Below, in pieces: positions 25,939 to 34,288 of a stretch of 64,000 nucleotides of DNA. The notes under the pieces were generated by a model, which saw only the letters and a list, made by a program, of their open reading frames with translations, was not told where the DNA came from and searched no databases. The stretch spans positions 828,691 through 892,690 of the forward strand of contig NZ_LT707420.1 in the NCBI RefSeq assembly GCF_900155605.1. Direction: 5' to 3'. A program made the translations under genes and the position numbers. How positions within the stretch are numbered: the stretch's first letter is position 1; each line of letters starts with the position of its first letter. The DNA is from Actinomyces marseillensis (GTDB lineage: Bacteria > Actinomycetota > Actinomycetes > Actinomycetales > Actinomycetaceae).

Positions 25939-27372
25939 ATGAGCGACGAACTGAGCGAAGATTTTGCTCCCGATGCACTAGAAGCTGCGGGTGCGCTGCG
26001 TCAATACCCCGATCCCGGGTACATCTGGCCAACGAACCCGCGCACCGTCGCAGCGCTTGAGCAGTGGAGGGACCACAAGGTCGGTGTCATCATCCACTGG
26101 GGGATCTTCTCTCACATTGGCCAAGATGGCTCCTGGTCCCTGCATCGCCAGCGTTTGGGCGGCTTTACTGACCCACCCGAGGAGTGGAAGGGGACCGACG
26201 AGGAGTACCACTCGTGGTACTGCGACCAAGCTCGCTCCTTTACGGGGGAGGACTTTAACGCCAAGGAATGGGCCGCCGCGTGCGCCGATGCCGGAATGCG
26301 CTACGTCGTCTTTACGACTAAGCATCATGACGGCTACGCCATGTACGACACGGACTTCTCGAACTTTAAGTCGACCAGTGAAGAATCCGGTCTTGGTCGC
26401 GACATCGTTCGTGAAATTTTCGATGCGTTCCGCGAACGTGGCATGGAAACAGGCGTCTATTTCTCCAAGGCCGATTGGAACCACCCGGGATATTGGGATC
26501 GTGCCCGCACCATCACTGACCGCTACCACAACTTCGATATCGAGAAACACCGCGCAAAGTGGGATTCCTTCGTCCGCTACACCCACAATCAAATCGACGA
26601 ACTCTTGCGCAATTACGGGCGTATCAACGTGCTATGGCTCGATGCCGGTTGGGTTCGAGAACCTGATGAACCCATTGATATCGACGAGATCGCTGAAAAT
26701 GCACGCCGTCTTCAGCCCGATATCTTGGTCGTTGACCGAGAAGTCCACGGGGCGAACGAAAACTATCGAACCCCCGAGCAGGAAATTCCGGACGATATTC
26801 GACGTTACCCCTGGGAATCATGCATCACCATGACTCGCGGCTGGTGCTCGATGCGTCCCGACGAGCCAATCAAGCCCATGCGTCACATCATCTCCAACCT
26901 ATTGGCGATCGTGTCGCGAGGCGGGAACTACCTCATTGGGATCGGTCCCGACGCGCGCGGAGGCATGTCCACGTGGATTCAGCGCGGCCTCGAACAGCTC
27001 GGCGATTTCTTGCGTATCAACGGCGAAGGGATCTACGCAACCCGTCCGTGGACACCGATCACCTCGGTACGCGCGCAAGAGGGCTGGTCTTGGTACGCGA
27101 CCCACCCAAAGGACAGTGAGGCTCGCGTCTTCCTTTTCGGGATGCCCCCGGCACCATCTGGCGCCGAGGCCGCGGAACCCTCGCTTGAGGACGCAACCTT
27201 CGCGCCCGTCGGTCTTGCATCGACGTGGCTCGAGGTCCCTGGGAAGGTGCGCAGTGCCCGGATCCTTGGAAGCGAGGAAAAGGTCATCGTCGAAGCGCGT
27301 GAAGGCGCATCACGCCTCGTGATTCCGCAGACCGATCTGCGCTATGCGCTGGGAGTGGAACTCATCTTCTAA
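25939..27372 (+). CDS. Alpha-L-fucosidase, glycoside hydrolase family 29
   Basis: 477 residues. HWGIFSHIGQDGSW (53-66), FTTKHHDGYAMYDTDFSNF (125-143) and the nucleophile D235 in VLWLDAGW identify GH29. The C-terminal 90 residues form a beta-sandwich. No signal peptide is present, so the enzyme is cytosolic and acts on imported, rather than extracellular, fucosides. It is the last gene of the operon; co-occurrence with a cytosolic beta-galactosidase points to substrates such as 2'-fucosyllactose or H-type chains, which is inference. The acid/base residue in GH29 is poorly conserved and is not assigned. Its 3' end overlaps the convergent coaA by 11 nt. Confidence 0.94.
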   Translation: MSDELSEDFAPDALEAAGALRQYPDPGYIWPTNPRTVAALEQWRDHKVGVIIHWGIFSHIGQDGSWSLHRQRLGGFTDPPEEWKGTDEEYHSWYCDQARSFTGEDFNAKEWAAACADAGMRYVVFTTKHHDGYAMYDTDFSNFKSTSEESGLGRDIVREIFDAFRERGMETGVYFSKADWNHPGYWDRARTITDRYHNFDIEKHRAKWDSFVRYTHNQIDELLRNYGRINVLWLDAGWVREPDEPIDIDEIAENARRLQPDILVVDREVHGANENYRTPEQEIPDDIRRYPWESCITMTRGWCSMRPDEPIKPMRHIISNLLAIVSRGGNYLIGIGPDARGGMSTWIQRGLEQLGDFLRINGEGIYATRPWTPITSVRAQEGWSWYATHPKDSEARVFLFGMPPAPSGAEAAEPSLEDATFAPVGLASTWLEVPGKVRSARILGSEEKVIVEAREGASRLVIPQTDLRYALGVELIF

Positions 27373-28321
27373 GCCGCAGTGACTCGACACGGTGATCCGC
27401 GCCCTTGGTGAAAATCATCGTTGCGCGCTCGCGGGTTGGGGCAATGTTCTCCAAGAGGTTTGGGAGGTTGATTTCCTCCCAAATCGAGCGAGCCGTAGCC
27501 TCGGCCTGAGCATCCGTTAAGGAAGCGTAGGTGCGGAAGAAAGAATCCTCGCGGGTGAACGCGGTCTGGCGCAGGGTGAGGAAACGATCCACGTACCACT
27601 GCTGGATGTGCTCGGCGTCTGCATCCACGTAGATGCTGAAGTCGAAAAAGTCTGAGACCGCGATCGGCATGACGCCAGGTCCCCATTTGGGAGGTTGAAG
27701 GACATTGAGCCCTTCAACAATGAGAATGTCTGGGCAGTCTACGACGACGCTCTCGCCTTCGACGATGTCGTACACGACATGCGAATAGACGGGAGCCTGA
27801 ACATTGCGCATCCCTGATTTCACTGCTGAGAGGAAGGAAATGAGCGCTGGGCGATCATAGGACTCGGGAAAACCTTTTCGCCCAAGCAGGCCTTTGGAAC
27901 GGAGTACCGCATTGGGGAAAAGGAAACCATCTGTCGTGATCAGATCAACTCGCGGGGTCTTTTCCCATCGGGACAAGAGAAAACGTAAGAGGCGGGCGAC
28001 AGTAGATTTTCCAACCGCGACCGAGCCTCCAATTCCGATGATGAAGGGGACGGGAGCCCGGTGAGAGCGCGTGAGGAAATGAGAGCGTTCACGCTCAACG
28101 CGTCGGTGTCCCTCAACGTAGAGCTGCAGCAGTGCAGTCAGCGGTCGGTAGATCGCGTCGACTTCGGCAATATCGATGGGATCGCCAAGGGATGCCAAAC
28201 GCGAAAGGTCAGTATGAGTGAGTGGAAGAGGCGACCTATCGGCGAGGCGATCCCACTGGTCGCGGGAGAAAAAGTCGAAGGGCGATTCTTCGGTGTTGCT
28301 GATTTCACTCACGGTCTTCAT
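27362..28321 (-). CDS. coaA: Pantothenate kinase, type I
   Basis: 319 residues from ATG 28321; a GTG at 28348 in the same frame would add nine residues, and neither has a Shine-Dalgarno. The P-loop GIGGSVAVGKST lies at about residues 96-107; TTDGFLFPNAVL and the YDRPALISFL region follow, and IVEGLNVLQPP is the family signature. It phosphorylates pantothenate, the first step of CoA synthesis. The stop lies inside the end of the convergent fucosidase gene (11-nt overlap). Confidence 0.94.
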   Translation of the reverse strand: MKTVSEISNTEESPFDFFSRDQWDRLADRSPLPLTHTDLSRLASLGDPIDIAEVDAIYRPLTALLQLYVEGHRRVERERSHFLTRSHRAPVPFIIGIGGSVAVGKSTVARLLRFLLSRWEKTPRVDLITTDGFLFPNAVLRSKGLLGRKGFPESYDRPALISFLSAVKSGMRNVQAPVYSHVVYDIVEGESVVVDCPDILIVEGLNVLQPPKWGPGVMPIAVSDFFDFSIYVDADAEHIQQWYVDRFLTLRQTAFTREDSFFRTYASLTDAQAEATARSIWEEINLPNLLENIAPTRERATMIFTKGADHRVESLRLRR

Positions 28322-28412
28322 TGTCGCAATTTGCTGTGCCGCGCACACGATTTAGGGCTAGGTGTGCGCCAAATTGTTATCTATCGCGCAGGCCAGAAGG
28401 GGATCTCTCCCC

Positions 28413-28440
28413 TTGTATTTGCTTGATTGTCCACTAGTCT
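28413..28440 (+). promoter_or_regulatory. Candidate promoter of the GRP sugar transporter
   Basis: TTGTAT at 28413-28418, a 16-nt spacer, TAGTCT at 28435-28440. It gives a leader of about 47 nt to the GTG at 28494. Confidence 0.5.
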
Positions 28441-28493
28441 GAAAACAACATTCCTTGGTTGCACTAATTGACGCACCAGAAAGCGAGTATGCG

Positions 28494-29387
28494 GTGATCG
28501 ACTACTTCGTCGCTCTGCTTCCGGCCCTTTTCCTTGGCTTTATGTCCATCGTCCTTGTCGCTCAAGGCGGCGATGATCGCCAAAAGACACTGGGAACTTT
28601 GGGAGGTGCCTTCCTCTTCTCAGCTCTGGCAACCCCCTTCATTGATGTTCATTGGACAACCAAGACCCTGCTCATTTCCTTCCTCTCAGGCTTGATCCTT
28701 GGATTCGGGCAGTATCTCCAAATTCTCTGCCTGAAGGTGCTCGGTGTTTCACGCACTATGCCGCTGACGACTGCCGGCCAGATTATCTTCATGTGCCTGG
28801 GTGGGATCATTCTCTTCGGTGAGATGAACCATGGTCTTGCACTTGTCTTTGCACTGAGCTCTATTGCGCTTCTCACCTTGGGCGTGGTCTTCATCTCCAA
28901 GACTGAAAAAACAGAGAAAGCTGCCGAAGAAAACGTTGATTGGAAGCGCGGGACAATTCTTCTGGTTGTGTCAACCTCCTGCCTTGTCGCCTACCTGCTG
29001 ATTGTTCAAGGCTTTGGTTTGGATGGCCGCTCCGTGATCCTTCCTCAATCGGTCGGTTACTTCCTTGTAGGTCTCATCGCAACGATTCCTGCGCTTTCGC
29101 CTCAACTTGGCAAGGAAGACAATCGCTGGAGCCTGCTCACTCTTCGCCAATTGATCCCCGGCATGATGTGGGGAGCCGCGATTCTTCTGACCCAAGTGTC
29201 CTCTTCGCTCCTTGGCGTCGCGGTTGCTTTCCCTCTGTCGCAGATGGGCGTCATTATTCAGACTTTCGGTGGAATTGTGATCCTCCACGAGACGCGCACG
29301 CGTCGTGAGATGCGCTGGACCATCATTGGCGTTGTCATCATGGTTATCGGCGTCATCATGGTGGGCGTTGCTCGTTCCTTCAGCTGA
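28494..29387 (+). CDS. GRP-family (GlcU/RbsU-like) sugar uptake transporter
   Basis: 297 residues from GTG 28494, where GAAAGCGAG lies about 6-9 nt upstream; a TTG at 28455 would add 13 residues. About ten hydrophobic helices. The family marker is SRTMPLTTAGQIIFMCLGGIILFGE in the first half, and the second half repeats the fold (LTQVSSSLLGVAVAFPLSQMGVIIQTFGG). Relatives in Firmicutes take up glucose or ribose by proton symport; the sugar here is not determinable. It resembles the EamA/DMT superfamily, which is an alternative name. It is divergent from coaA. Confidence 0.85.
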   Translation: MIDYFVALLPALFLGFMSIVLVAQGGDDRQKTLGTLGGAFLFSALATPFIDVHWTTKTLLISFLSGLILGFGQYLQILCLKVLGVSRTMPLTTAGQIIFMCLGGIILFGEMNHGLALVFALSSIALLTLGVVFISKTEKTEKAAEENVDWKRGTILLVVSTSCLVAYLLIVQGFGLDGRSVILPQSVGYFLVGLIATIPALSPQLGKEDNRWSLLTLRQLIPGMMWGAAILLTQVSSSLLGVAVAFPLSQMGVIIQTFGGIVILHETRTRREMRWTIIGVVIMVIGVIMVGVARSFS

Positions 29388-29405
29388 GGTTGGCGCCGGG
29401 CGTGA

Positions 29406-29411
29406 AAGAAT
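29406..29411 (+). promoter_or_regulatory. Possible -10 of nnrD, leaderless arrangement
   Basis: AAGAAT ends exactly 6 nt before the ATG at 29418. It lacks the initial T of the consensus, so this is the weakest of the leaderless candidates in the window. Confidence 0.35.
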
Positions 29412-29417
29412 ACGCTC

Positions 29418-30338
29418 ATGACACCGGACACTCTTGCCTTCTCTCAGGAACAAGCACGCGCCTACTTTCGCACTCCTGGCCCCAGCGACGATAAGTATCG
29501 CCGAGGCGTTGTTGGAGTAGTCGCGGGCTCTGATACCTATCCCGGGGCCGGGCTTCTTGCTTCTTTCGCCGCCGCGCAGACCGGTGTGGGGATGGTGCGT
29601 TTGAACGCCCCGCGCAGGGTAGAAGACTTGGTGCTGGCGCATGTTCCCGGTGTCGTCACCGTCGGTGGAAGGATTCAAGCGGGCCTCGTCGGTCCTGGTT
29701 GCGATACTGACAGGCGCGAGGACTGCGTGGAACTCGCCCGTTTTTGTATCGATTCCAAGCTCCCACTGGTGATCGATGCCGGTGCACTCGACGAGGTCGC
29801 AGGCCTCGTGGCTTATGGGAAGGAGCGCGGTAGAAACTTGTCGCGCACAATCCTCACCCCGCACCACGGCGAGGCCGCGCGCCTGCTTTCCCAACTTGGG
29901 GAAGAGACGACGCGCGCGAAGGTCGATGCTGATCCTCTTGGAGCGGCACGAGCGCTGGTGGAACTAACGGACGCGGTTGTTGTTCTTAAGAGTGCGCGCA
30001 CACTGTGTGTTTTTTCGGAGTATAGCCAGGGGCAGCGCCGCATCACCGCCGTCGAAATCCCCCAGGAAACTCCGTGGGCAGGAGTCGCCGGAAGCGGAGA
30101 CGTACTCGCCGGGGTTGTCGCGGGAACCTTGGCCGCGCACCAAGCCCGCGTGGAACGCCGCAGTCCGGGTACGACCATTTCCGAGGCCGAGTGCGGCGAG
30201 TGCGCGGGAGCGGGAGTCTGGGTTCATTCGCGGGCAGGGGCGAAGGCCAGCATGGGTGAGGACGCGTGTTTCCGCCCCATCCAAGCCATCGATATTGCCC
30301 GCAAAGTTCCAGATATCGTAGGGCCGCTGTGTTCCTGA
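29418..30338 (+). CDS. nnrD: ADP-dependent (S)-NAD(P)H-hydrate dehydratase
   Basis: 306 residues. A ribokinase-fold repair enzyme that dehydrates damaged NAD(P)HX at the expense of ADP. RGVVGVVAGSDTYPGAGLL (29-47), LVIDAGALD, LTPHHGEAARL and the late AGSGDVLAGVVAG (with catalytic-type Asp D228) match the dehydratase domain. The usual fused epimerase domain NnrE is absent. It precedes alr-tsaE-tsaB-rimI, the actinobacterial order, with a 25-nt gap to alr. Confidence 0.93.
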   Translation: MTPDTLAFSQEQARAYFRTPGPSDDKYRRGVVGVVAGSDTYPGAGLLASFAAAQTGVGMVRLNAPRRVEDLVLAHVPGVVTVGGRIQAGLVGPGCDTDRREDCVELARFCIDSKLPLVIDAGALDEVAGLVAYGKERGRNLSRTILTPHHGEAARLLSQLGEETTRAKVDADPLGAARALVELTDAVVVLKSARTLCVFSEYSQGQRRITAVEIPQETPWAGVAGSGDVLAGVVAGTLAAHQARVERRSPGTTISEAECGECAGAGVWVHSRAGAKASMGEDACFRPIQAIDIARKVPDIVGPLCS

Positions 30339-30351
30339 TAGACGAGGGTGC

Positions 30352-30357
30352 GATACT
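30352..30357 (+). promoter_or_regulatory. -10 box of alr, leaderless arrangement
   Basis: GATACT with exactly 6 nt before the GTG at 30364. The intervening GGGGGA is SD-like but too close to the start codon to function. Confidence 0.45.
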
Positions 30358-30363
30358 GGGGGA

Positions 30364-31605
30364 GTGGAACTTTCCGAAGTTGGACGAGGCTATCCGTCTG
30401 TAGCCTCAGTAAATCTCTCCGCTATTGCGCGAAACTTAGCTGTCTTGCGTGCCGCTTCGCCGACGACTATTCAAATGGCAATCGTTAAAGCTAATGCCTA
30501 TGGACACGGCCTGATTCCCGTCGCTCTTGCTTCGTTGAAGGCGGGAGCACAGTGGTTGGGCGTTGCACAGCTGGCCGAGGCGCTGGAACTTCGTGCAGGT
30601 CTTGACGAGGCCGGTATTGCGCGCAAGGATGCACCGATTTTCGCGTGGATTTCTTCGACGGGCACTGACTTTTCCACGGCGATCGAGGCAGATATTGACC
30701 TGTCAGTCTCGTGGACGTGGGTGCTCGATGAGATGTGCGCGGCCGCACGGGCGCTGGGCAGGCCCGCCCGAGTGCACGTCAAGATCGATACAGGAATGTC
30801 GCGTGCAGGTTCGACTCTTGCTGACCTTCCCGAATTAGCGCAGGCTCTTCGCGGAGCGCAGGATCAGGGACTCATTGAAGTCGTGGGTGCTTGGAGCCAC
30901 ATGTCGCGTGCCGATGACCCCAGTCCCTCGGGCGAAGAATCAACGCGCTCTCATGTCAAGATCTTCGAAGAAGGACTGCGAATTCTTGCCCAGGCAGGTG
31001 TGCGTCCGCAAATCCGCCACCTTGCCGCGACCTCGGGAATCTTATGGCATCCCGAGACCCACTACGACATGGTCCGCGCGGGAATCGGGATGTACGGTCT
31101 CTCTCCTGACCCCTCCGTCAAAAGCGCACGTCAACTGGGAGTCGAGGCCGCAATGACACTCAGCGCGCCACTGACCTCAGTGAAGGTCATCGAGGAAGGA
31201 ACCCCGGCCTCGTACGGAGGAACCTGGCAGGCGCCGACGCGCAGGTGGATCGGGCTGGTGCCGCTGGGCTACGGTGATGGGATTTTGCGGGCATCCTCAA
31301 ACGGGGCGCCGGTCGTCGTCGAAACTGAGCGGGGATTATTCCCAACGCAGATTGTCGGGCGAGTGTGTATGGACCAATTCATGATTGACCTTGGTCCAGC
31401 CGAAGGCGAGGAGGGGACGGCGACCTCTGCCAGCGGGCGCCCGCCTGCCCACGTGGGCGACCGAGCGTTTCTTTTCGGCGATCCCGAAAAGGGATGCCCA
31501 TCGGCTGACAAGTGGGCGCTTCACGCGGGAACCATCAACTACGAGATTGTTACGCGTTTAGGTGAGCGCATCCCCCGCAACTATCAGTACGAAGAGGAAC
31601 GATGA
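30364..31605 (+). CDS. alr: Alanine racemase
   Basis: 413 residues; makes D-alanine for peptidoglycan. The PLP lysine is K42 in AIVKANAYGHG; HVKIDTGMSRAG and AGIGMYGLSP are barrel signatures, and the catalytic tyrosine is in TPASYGGTW. VCMDQFMIDLG marks the C-terminal domain. The GTG start gives the correct spacing to the PLP lysine. There is a short insertion (EGEEGTATSASGRPPAH) in the C-terminal domain. The stop overlaps tsaE (ATGA). Confidence 0.96.
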   Translation: MELSEVGRGYPSVASVNLSAIARNLAVLRAASPTTIQMAIVKANAYGHGLIPVALASLKAGAQWLGVAQLAEALELRAGLDEAGIARKDAPIFAWISSTGTDFSTAIEADIDLSVSWTWVLDEMCAAARALGRPARVHVKIDTGMSRAGSTLADLPELAQALRGAQDQGLIEVVGAWSHMSRADDPSPSGEESTRSHVKIFEEGLRILAQAGVRPQIRHLAATSGILWHPETHYDMVRAGIGMYGLSPDPSVKSARQLGVEAAMTLSAPLTSVKVIEEGTPASYGGTWQAPTRRWIGLVPLGYGDGILRASSNGAPVVVETERGLFPTQIVGRVCMDQFMIDLGPAEGEEGTATSASGRPPAHVGDRAFLFGDPEKGCPSADKWALHAGTINYEIVTRLGERIPRNYQYEEER

Positions 31606-32156
31606 CCGAGAACAGCACTATCCACTTCAGCTATCGCGTGAGTGATGCTGACCAGACTCGACACTTGGGCGAAGAACTTGCGCATCACCTGCGCGCCGGA
31701 GATCTCATCATGCTCCGAGGCGGCTTGGGAGCGGGAAAAACGACTCTGACGCAGGGGATCGGGCGTGGGCTCGGCGTACGCGGAACCGTCGCTTCGCCGA
31801 CCTTCATCGTTGCGCGCGTCCACCCCTCACTGGTCGGCGGTCCGGACCTGATCCACGCCGATGCCTACAGGATCCGCGACCTGGACGATCTTGAAACCCT
31901 GGACTTGGACTCAACCATCGACCAGGCGGTCACGGTCGTTGAGTGGGGCGAAGGCAAGACGGAAGCGATGAGTGATTCCCGCCTCGAGATCGAGGTGCGA
32001 CGTGAAGAAGGCGGGGAGGCCTCACTAGACGGTGGCGTCGTTGACCTGGAAAGCATGGATGATGGGCAGCGAATTATTACATTTACTCCCTATTCGAGCC
32101 GCTGGGATGGGGTTTTCGACGAGCTTGCTCCTGAGCTGAAAACCAGCGTGGAATAG
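31602..32156 (+). CDS. tsaE: tRNA threonylcarbamoyladenosine biosynthesis ATPase TsaE
   Basis: 184 residues. Walker A GGLGAGKTTLTQG (40-52) and the conserved VASPTFIVARVH, IHADAYRIRD and VVEWGEGK are present. TsaE cycles the TsaBDE complex that makes t6A at position 37 of ANN-decoding tRNAs. The C-terminal 50 residues are longer and more acidic than in E. coli TsaE (153 residues). It overlaps alr by 4 nt. tsaB follows after 9 nt and tsaD lies 5 kb downstream. Confidence 0.95.
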   Translation: MTENSTIHFSYRVSDADQTRHLGEELAHHLRAGDLIMLRGGLGAGKTTLTQGIGRGLGVRGTVASPTFIVARVHPSLVGGPDLIHADAYRIRDLDDLETLDLDSTIDQAVTVVEWGEGKTEAMSDSRLEIEVRREEGGEASLDGGVVDLESMDDGQRIITFTPYSSRWDGVFDELAPELKTSVE

Positions 32157-32159
32157 GAT
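32154..32159 (+). promoter_or_regulatory. -10-like box before tsaB
   Basis: TAGGAT, whose TAG is also the tsaE stop codon, ends exactly 6 nt before the tsaB ATG. It may give tsaB a leaderless internal promoter, or be coincidence with the stop codon. Confidence 0.4.
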
Positions 32160-32165
32160 CGACTT

Positions 32166-32861
32166 ATGACCGAATTGTGTATTGATACCTCCGGGGCAAC
32201 CGCTGTCTCCATCGTTCGCGATGGGCAAGTGATCGGCGCTTCTCGTAATGAGTCAGGACGTCACCACGCCGAGTCCATCACCCCCTGCGTGCTGGAGGCC
32301 CTCGAGGACGCTGGTCTTCCCGCTGACGCCTCGCATGCGGGATTAGACGCCGTCTGCGTAGGAACGGGACCGGCTCCCTTCACAGGTTTGCGTGCAGGCC
32401 TGGTGTCGGCGCGGGTCTTTGCCAAAGCTGCAGGCATTCCTGTGTACGGGGTCTGCAGTCTCGATGCTATTGCGCGACTTGCTCTTGATCATCTCTCGCC
32501 CGATACCCATGTCTACGCCCTCACCGACGCTAGACGAAAGGAATTGTACTGGGGTCATTTCGTGGCTGAAGGCCCCGATGACGTGCGCCTCATCGGCCAG
32601 CTCGAAGTCGGATTTGCACGCGCTCTCGGGGGAGCTCTTCGCGAGCAATCCGGGCTTTTAGTCTCGGATGCTCCCATTCCTTCTCACAGTGCCGATGTAT
32701 TGGCTGGTGCTGAGATGGGGCCGGTGCTCCCGCTTGATCCCGCGGTTATGGTTCGTATTGTTCGCACTCGCTTGGCTCGCGGGGAGGAAGAGCGTTTAGG
32801 AACCGAACCCCTCTACCTGCGTCGTCCCGATATTCACGGCCAGGCCCCGGAGCGCATGTGA
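32166..32861 (+). CDS. tsaB: tRNA threonylcarbamoyladenosine biosynthesis protein TsaB
   Basis: 231 residues. LCIDTSGATAVSIV at the N-terminus and the GTGPAPFTGLRAGLVSARVFAKA stretch (about 64-86) are the family signatures. TsaB is the non-catalytic ASKHA-fold partner of TsaD. The stop (TGA 32859-32861) overlaps the rimI GTG, so tsaB and rimI are coupled. No RBS precedes the ATG. Confidence 0.95.
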   Translation: MTELCIDTSGATAVSIVRDGQVIGASRNESGRHHAESITPCVLEALEDAGLPADASHAGLDAVCVGTGPAPFTGLRAGLVSARVFAKAAGIPVYGVCSLDAIARLALDHLSPDTHVYALTDARRKELYWGHFVAEGPDDVRLIGQLEVGFARALGGALREQSGLLVSDAPIPSHSADVLAGAEMGPVLPLDPAVMVRIVRTRLARGEEERLGTEPLYLRRPDIHGQAPERM

Positions 32862-33361
32862 CCTCGCTTGAATCTATTGCTCGCGAGAGAGCCGAGGCCT
32901 CTGGGGGGCAGCTTCTTGTCCTCGGAATTGAGGACCGGCAGGCTCTTGTCACTCTCGAGCAGGAGATTTTTCCCGAAGACCCGTGGACGACCGGGATGAT
33001 CGCTCAAGAGCTGAGCTCGGGTCGCAGCGTGTATTTCGGTGTCTGCGTGAATGATGATGCGGTAGCGGCGCCGATTTTATGCGGGTATGCGGGAATCGCA
33101 CTGGGGATCGACGCAGATGTGATGACCATGGGTGTTTTGCCCGATTTTCGAGGCCGTGGACTGGGTCGCGTTTTGATGGATGCTCTGATCGATGTCGCCC
33201 GTCGCTGGGGGAGTGAACGGGTTTTCCTCGAGGTTCGCGAGTCCAATGCTGCTGCGATTTCTCTCTATGAGCATTCTGGTTTTGAGGTCGTTGGTCGGAC
33301 AAAAGCCTACTTCCGCAACCCGCGTGAAGATGCCCTGAATATGCGGCTCATTGTCCGATGA
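32858..33361 (+). CDS. rimI: Ribosomal-protein-alanine N-acetyltransferase RimI
   Basis: 167 residues, GNAT fold. VMTMGVLPDFRGRGLGRVLMDALI is motif A with the acetyl-CoA-binding R-G-x-G-x-G-type loop; FLEVRESNAAAISLYEHSGFEVVG is motif B and the substrate site. It acetylates the N-terminal Ala of S18 in E. coli. Its location next to tsaB/tsaD is conserved in actinobacteria. GTG start overlapping the tsaB stop. Confidence 0.93.
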   Translation: MTSLESIARERAEASGGQLLVLGIEDRQALVTLEQEIFPEDPWTTGMIAQELSSGRSVYFGVCVNDDAVAAPILCGYAGIALGIDADVMTMGVLPDFRGRGLGRVLMDALIDVARRWGSERVFLEVRESNAAAISLYEHSGFEVVGRTKAYFRNPREDALNMRLIVR

Positions 33362-33559
33362 ATAAAATACGAAAAAGGATGTTGCCTTAATGGCGGGATT
33401 TTAGGGCGATTTTGTCGAATCTGTGATGAGTCTTTTTCCTGACTAATTCGTGCGCTTTGTCCCTCAAAACCTCAGGTTTTCCGGAATACTTCGTTGACGC
33501 GGGAGGCGGTTTTTTCCTAAGAGGGCCGCCGGTCCCATCGAAGTGACGCTTCCTCAGCA

Positions 33560-33565
33560 TAGGCT
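33560..33565 (+). promoter_or_regulatory. -10 box of sdhCAB, leaderless arrangement
   Basis: TAGGCT ends exactly 6 nt before ATG 33572; TCGAAG at 33538-33543 is a possible -35 (16-nt spacer). No Shine-Dalgarno is present. Confidence 0.6.
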
Positions 33566-33571
33566 TATCTC

Positions 33572-34273
33572 ATGGCCTCACAAACAGTCGCAACAAAGAA
33601 GCGTCGCGCATGGACCACGACGGTTTTCGTCAAACAGCTGATGGCGATTTCCGGCATTGTGTTCGTGCTCTTCCTGCTCTTCCATTCCTATGGCAATCTC
33701 AAGATGTTCTTGGGACAAGACGCCTACGACCACTATGCACACTGGCTGAAAGAAGAAGCCTTTGTGCCGATCTTCCCCCACGGCGGATTCATCTGGGTGT
33801 TCCGCGGTGCAATGGTCCTGATGCTGGTCATCCACATCTGGGCAGCTGCCGTGACCTGGAAGCGTTCGCGCCGTGCACGTCGCAGTGCATACGTCGTTAA
33901 GCGCAGTGCGGCAGATGCTTACGCCGCACGCACAATGCGCATGACCGGCGTCCTGCTCTTCTTCCTCATTGTCTTCCACATCCTGCACTTCACGACGGGA
34001 ACGGTTCGCACCGGTTTCACTGCAGACTCCACTCCTTACGAGCGCATGGTTGCAACCTTCCACAGCCCGCTGATGGTTGTTGTCTACCTGATCTTCGTCG
34101 GTCTTGCAGCGCTTCACGTCTCCCACGGCTTCTGGTCAGCATTCCAGTCGCTGGGATGGGTCCGCGGTGGAACTCGTAAGTTCATGGAGATCGTTTCCGG
34201 CTTGGTCGGAGCCCTGATCTTCCTGATGTTCGCGCTTCCTCCTCTGGCGATCGTTGCCGGTTACATCTCCTGA
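33572..34273 (+). CDS. sdhC: Succinate dehydrogenase cytochrome b subunit
   Basis: 233 residues with five hydrophobic helices, the single-subunit b558-type anchor of a class B (diheme) enzyme. Heme-ligand-type histidines lie in FLLFHSYGNLKMF, VIHIWAAAVTW, FLIVFHILHF and LHVSHGFWSA. It anchors SdhA/SdhB to the membrane and passes electrons to menaquinone. First gene of sdhCAB. The type is the one shared with B. subtilis SdhC and fumarate reductases, so the direction of catalysis is not fixed by sequence. Confidence 0.93.
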   Translation: MASQTVATKKRRAWTTTVFVKQLMAISGIVFVLFLLFHSYGNLKMFLGQDAYDHYAHWLKEEAFVPIFPHGGFIWVFRGAMVLMLVIHIWAAAVTWKRSRRARRSAYVVKRSAADAYAARTMRMTGVLLFFLIVFHILHFTTGTVRTGFTADSTPYERMVATFHSPLMVVVYLIFVGLAALHVSHGFWSAFQSLGWVRGGTRKFMEIVSGLVGALIFLMFALPPLAIVAGYIS

Positions 34274-34288
34274 CAAGGACATTGAGAC

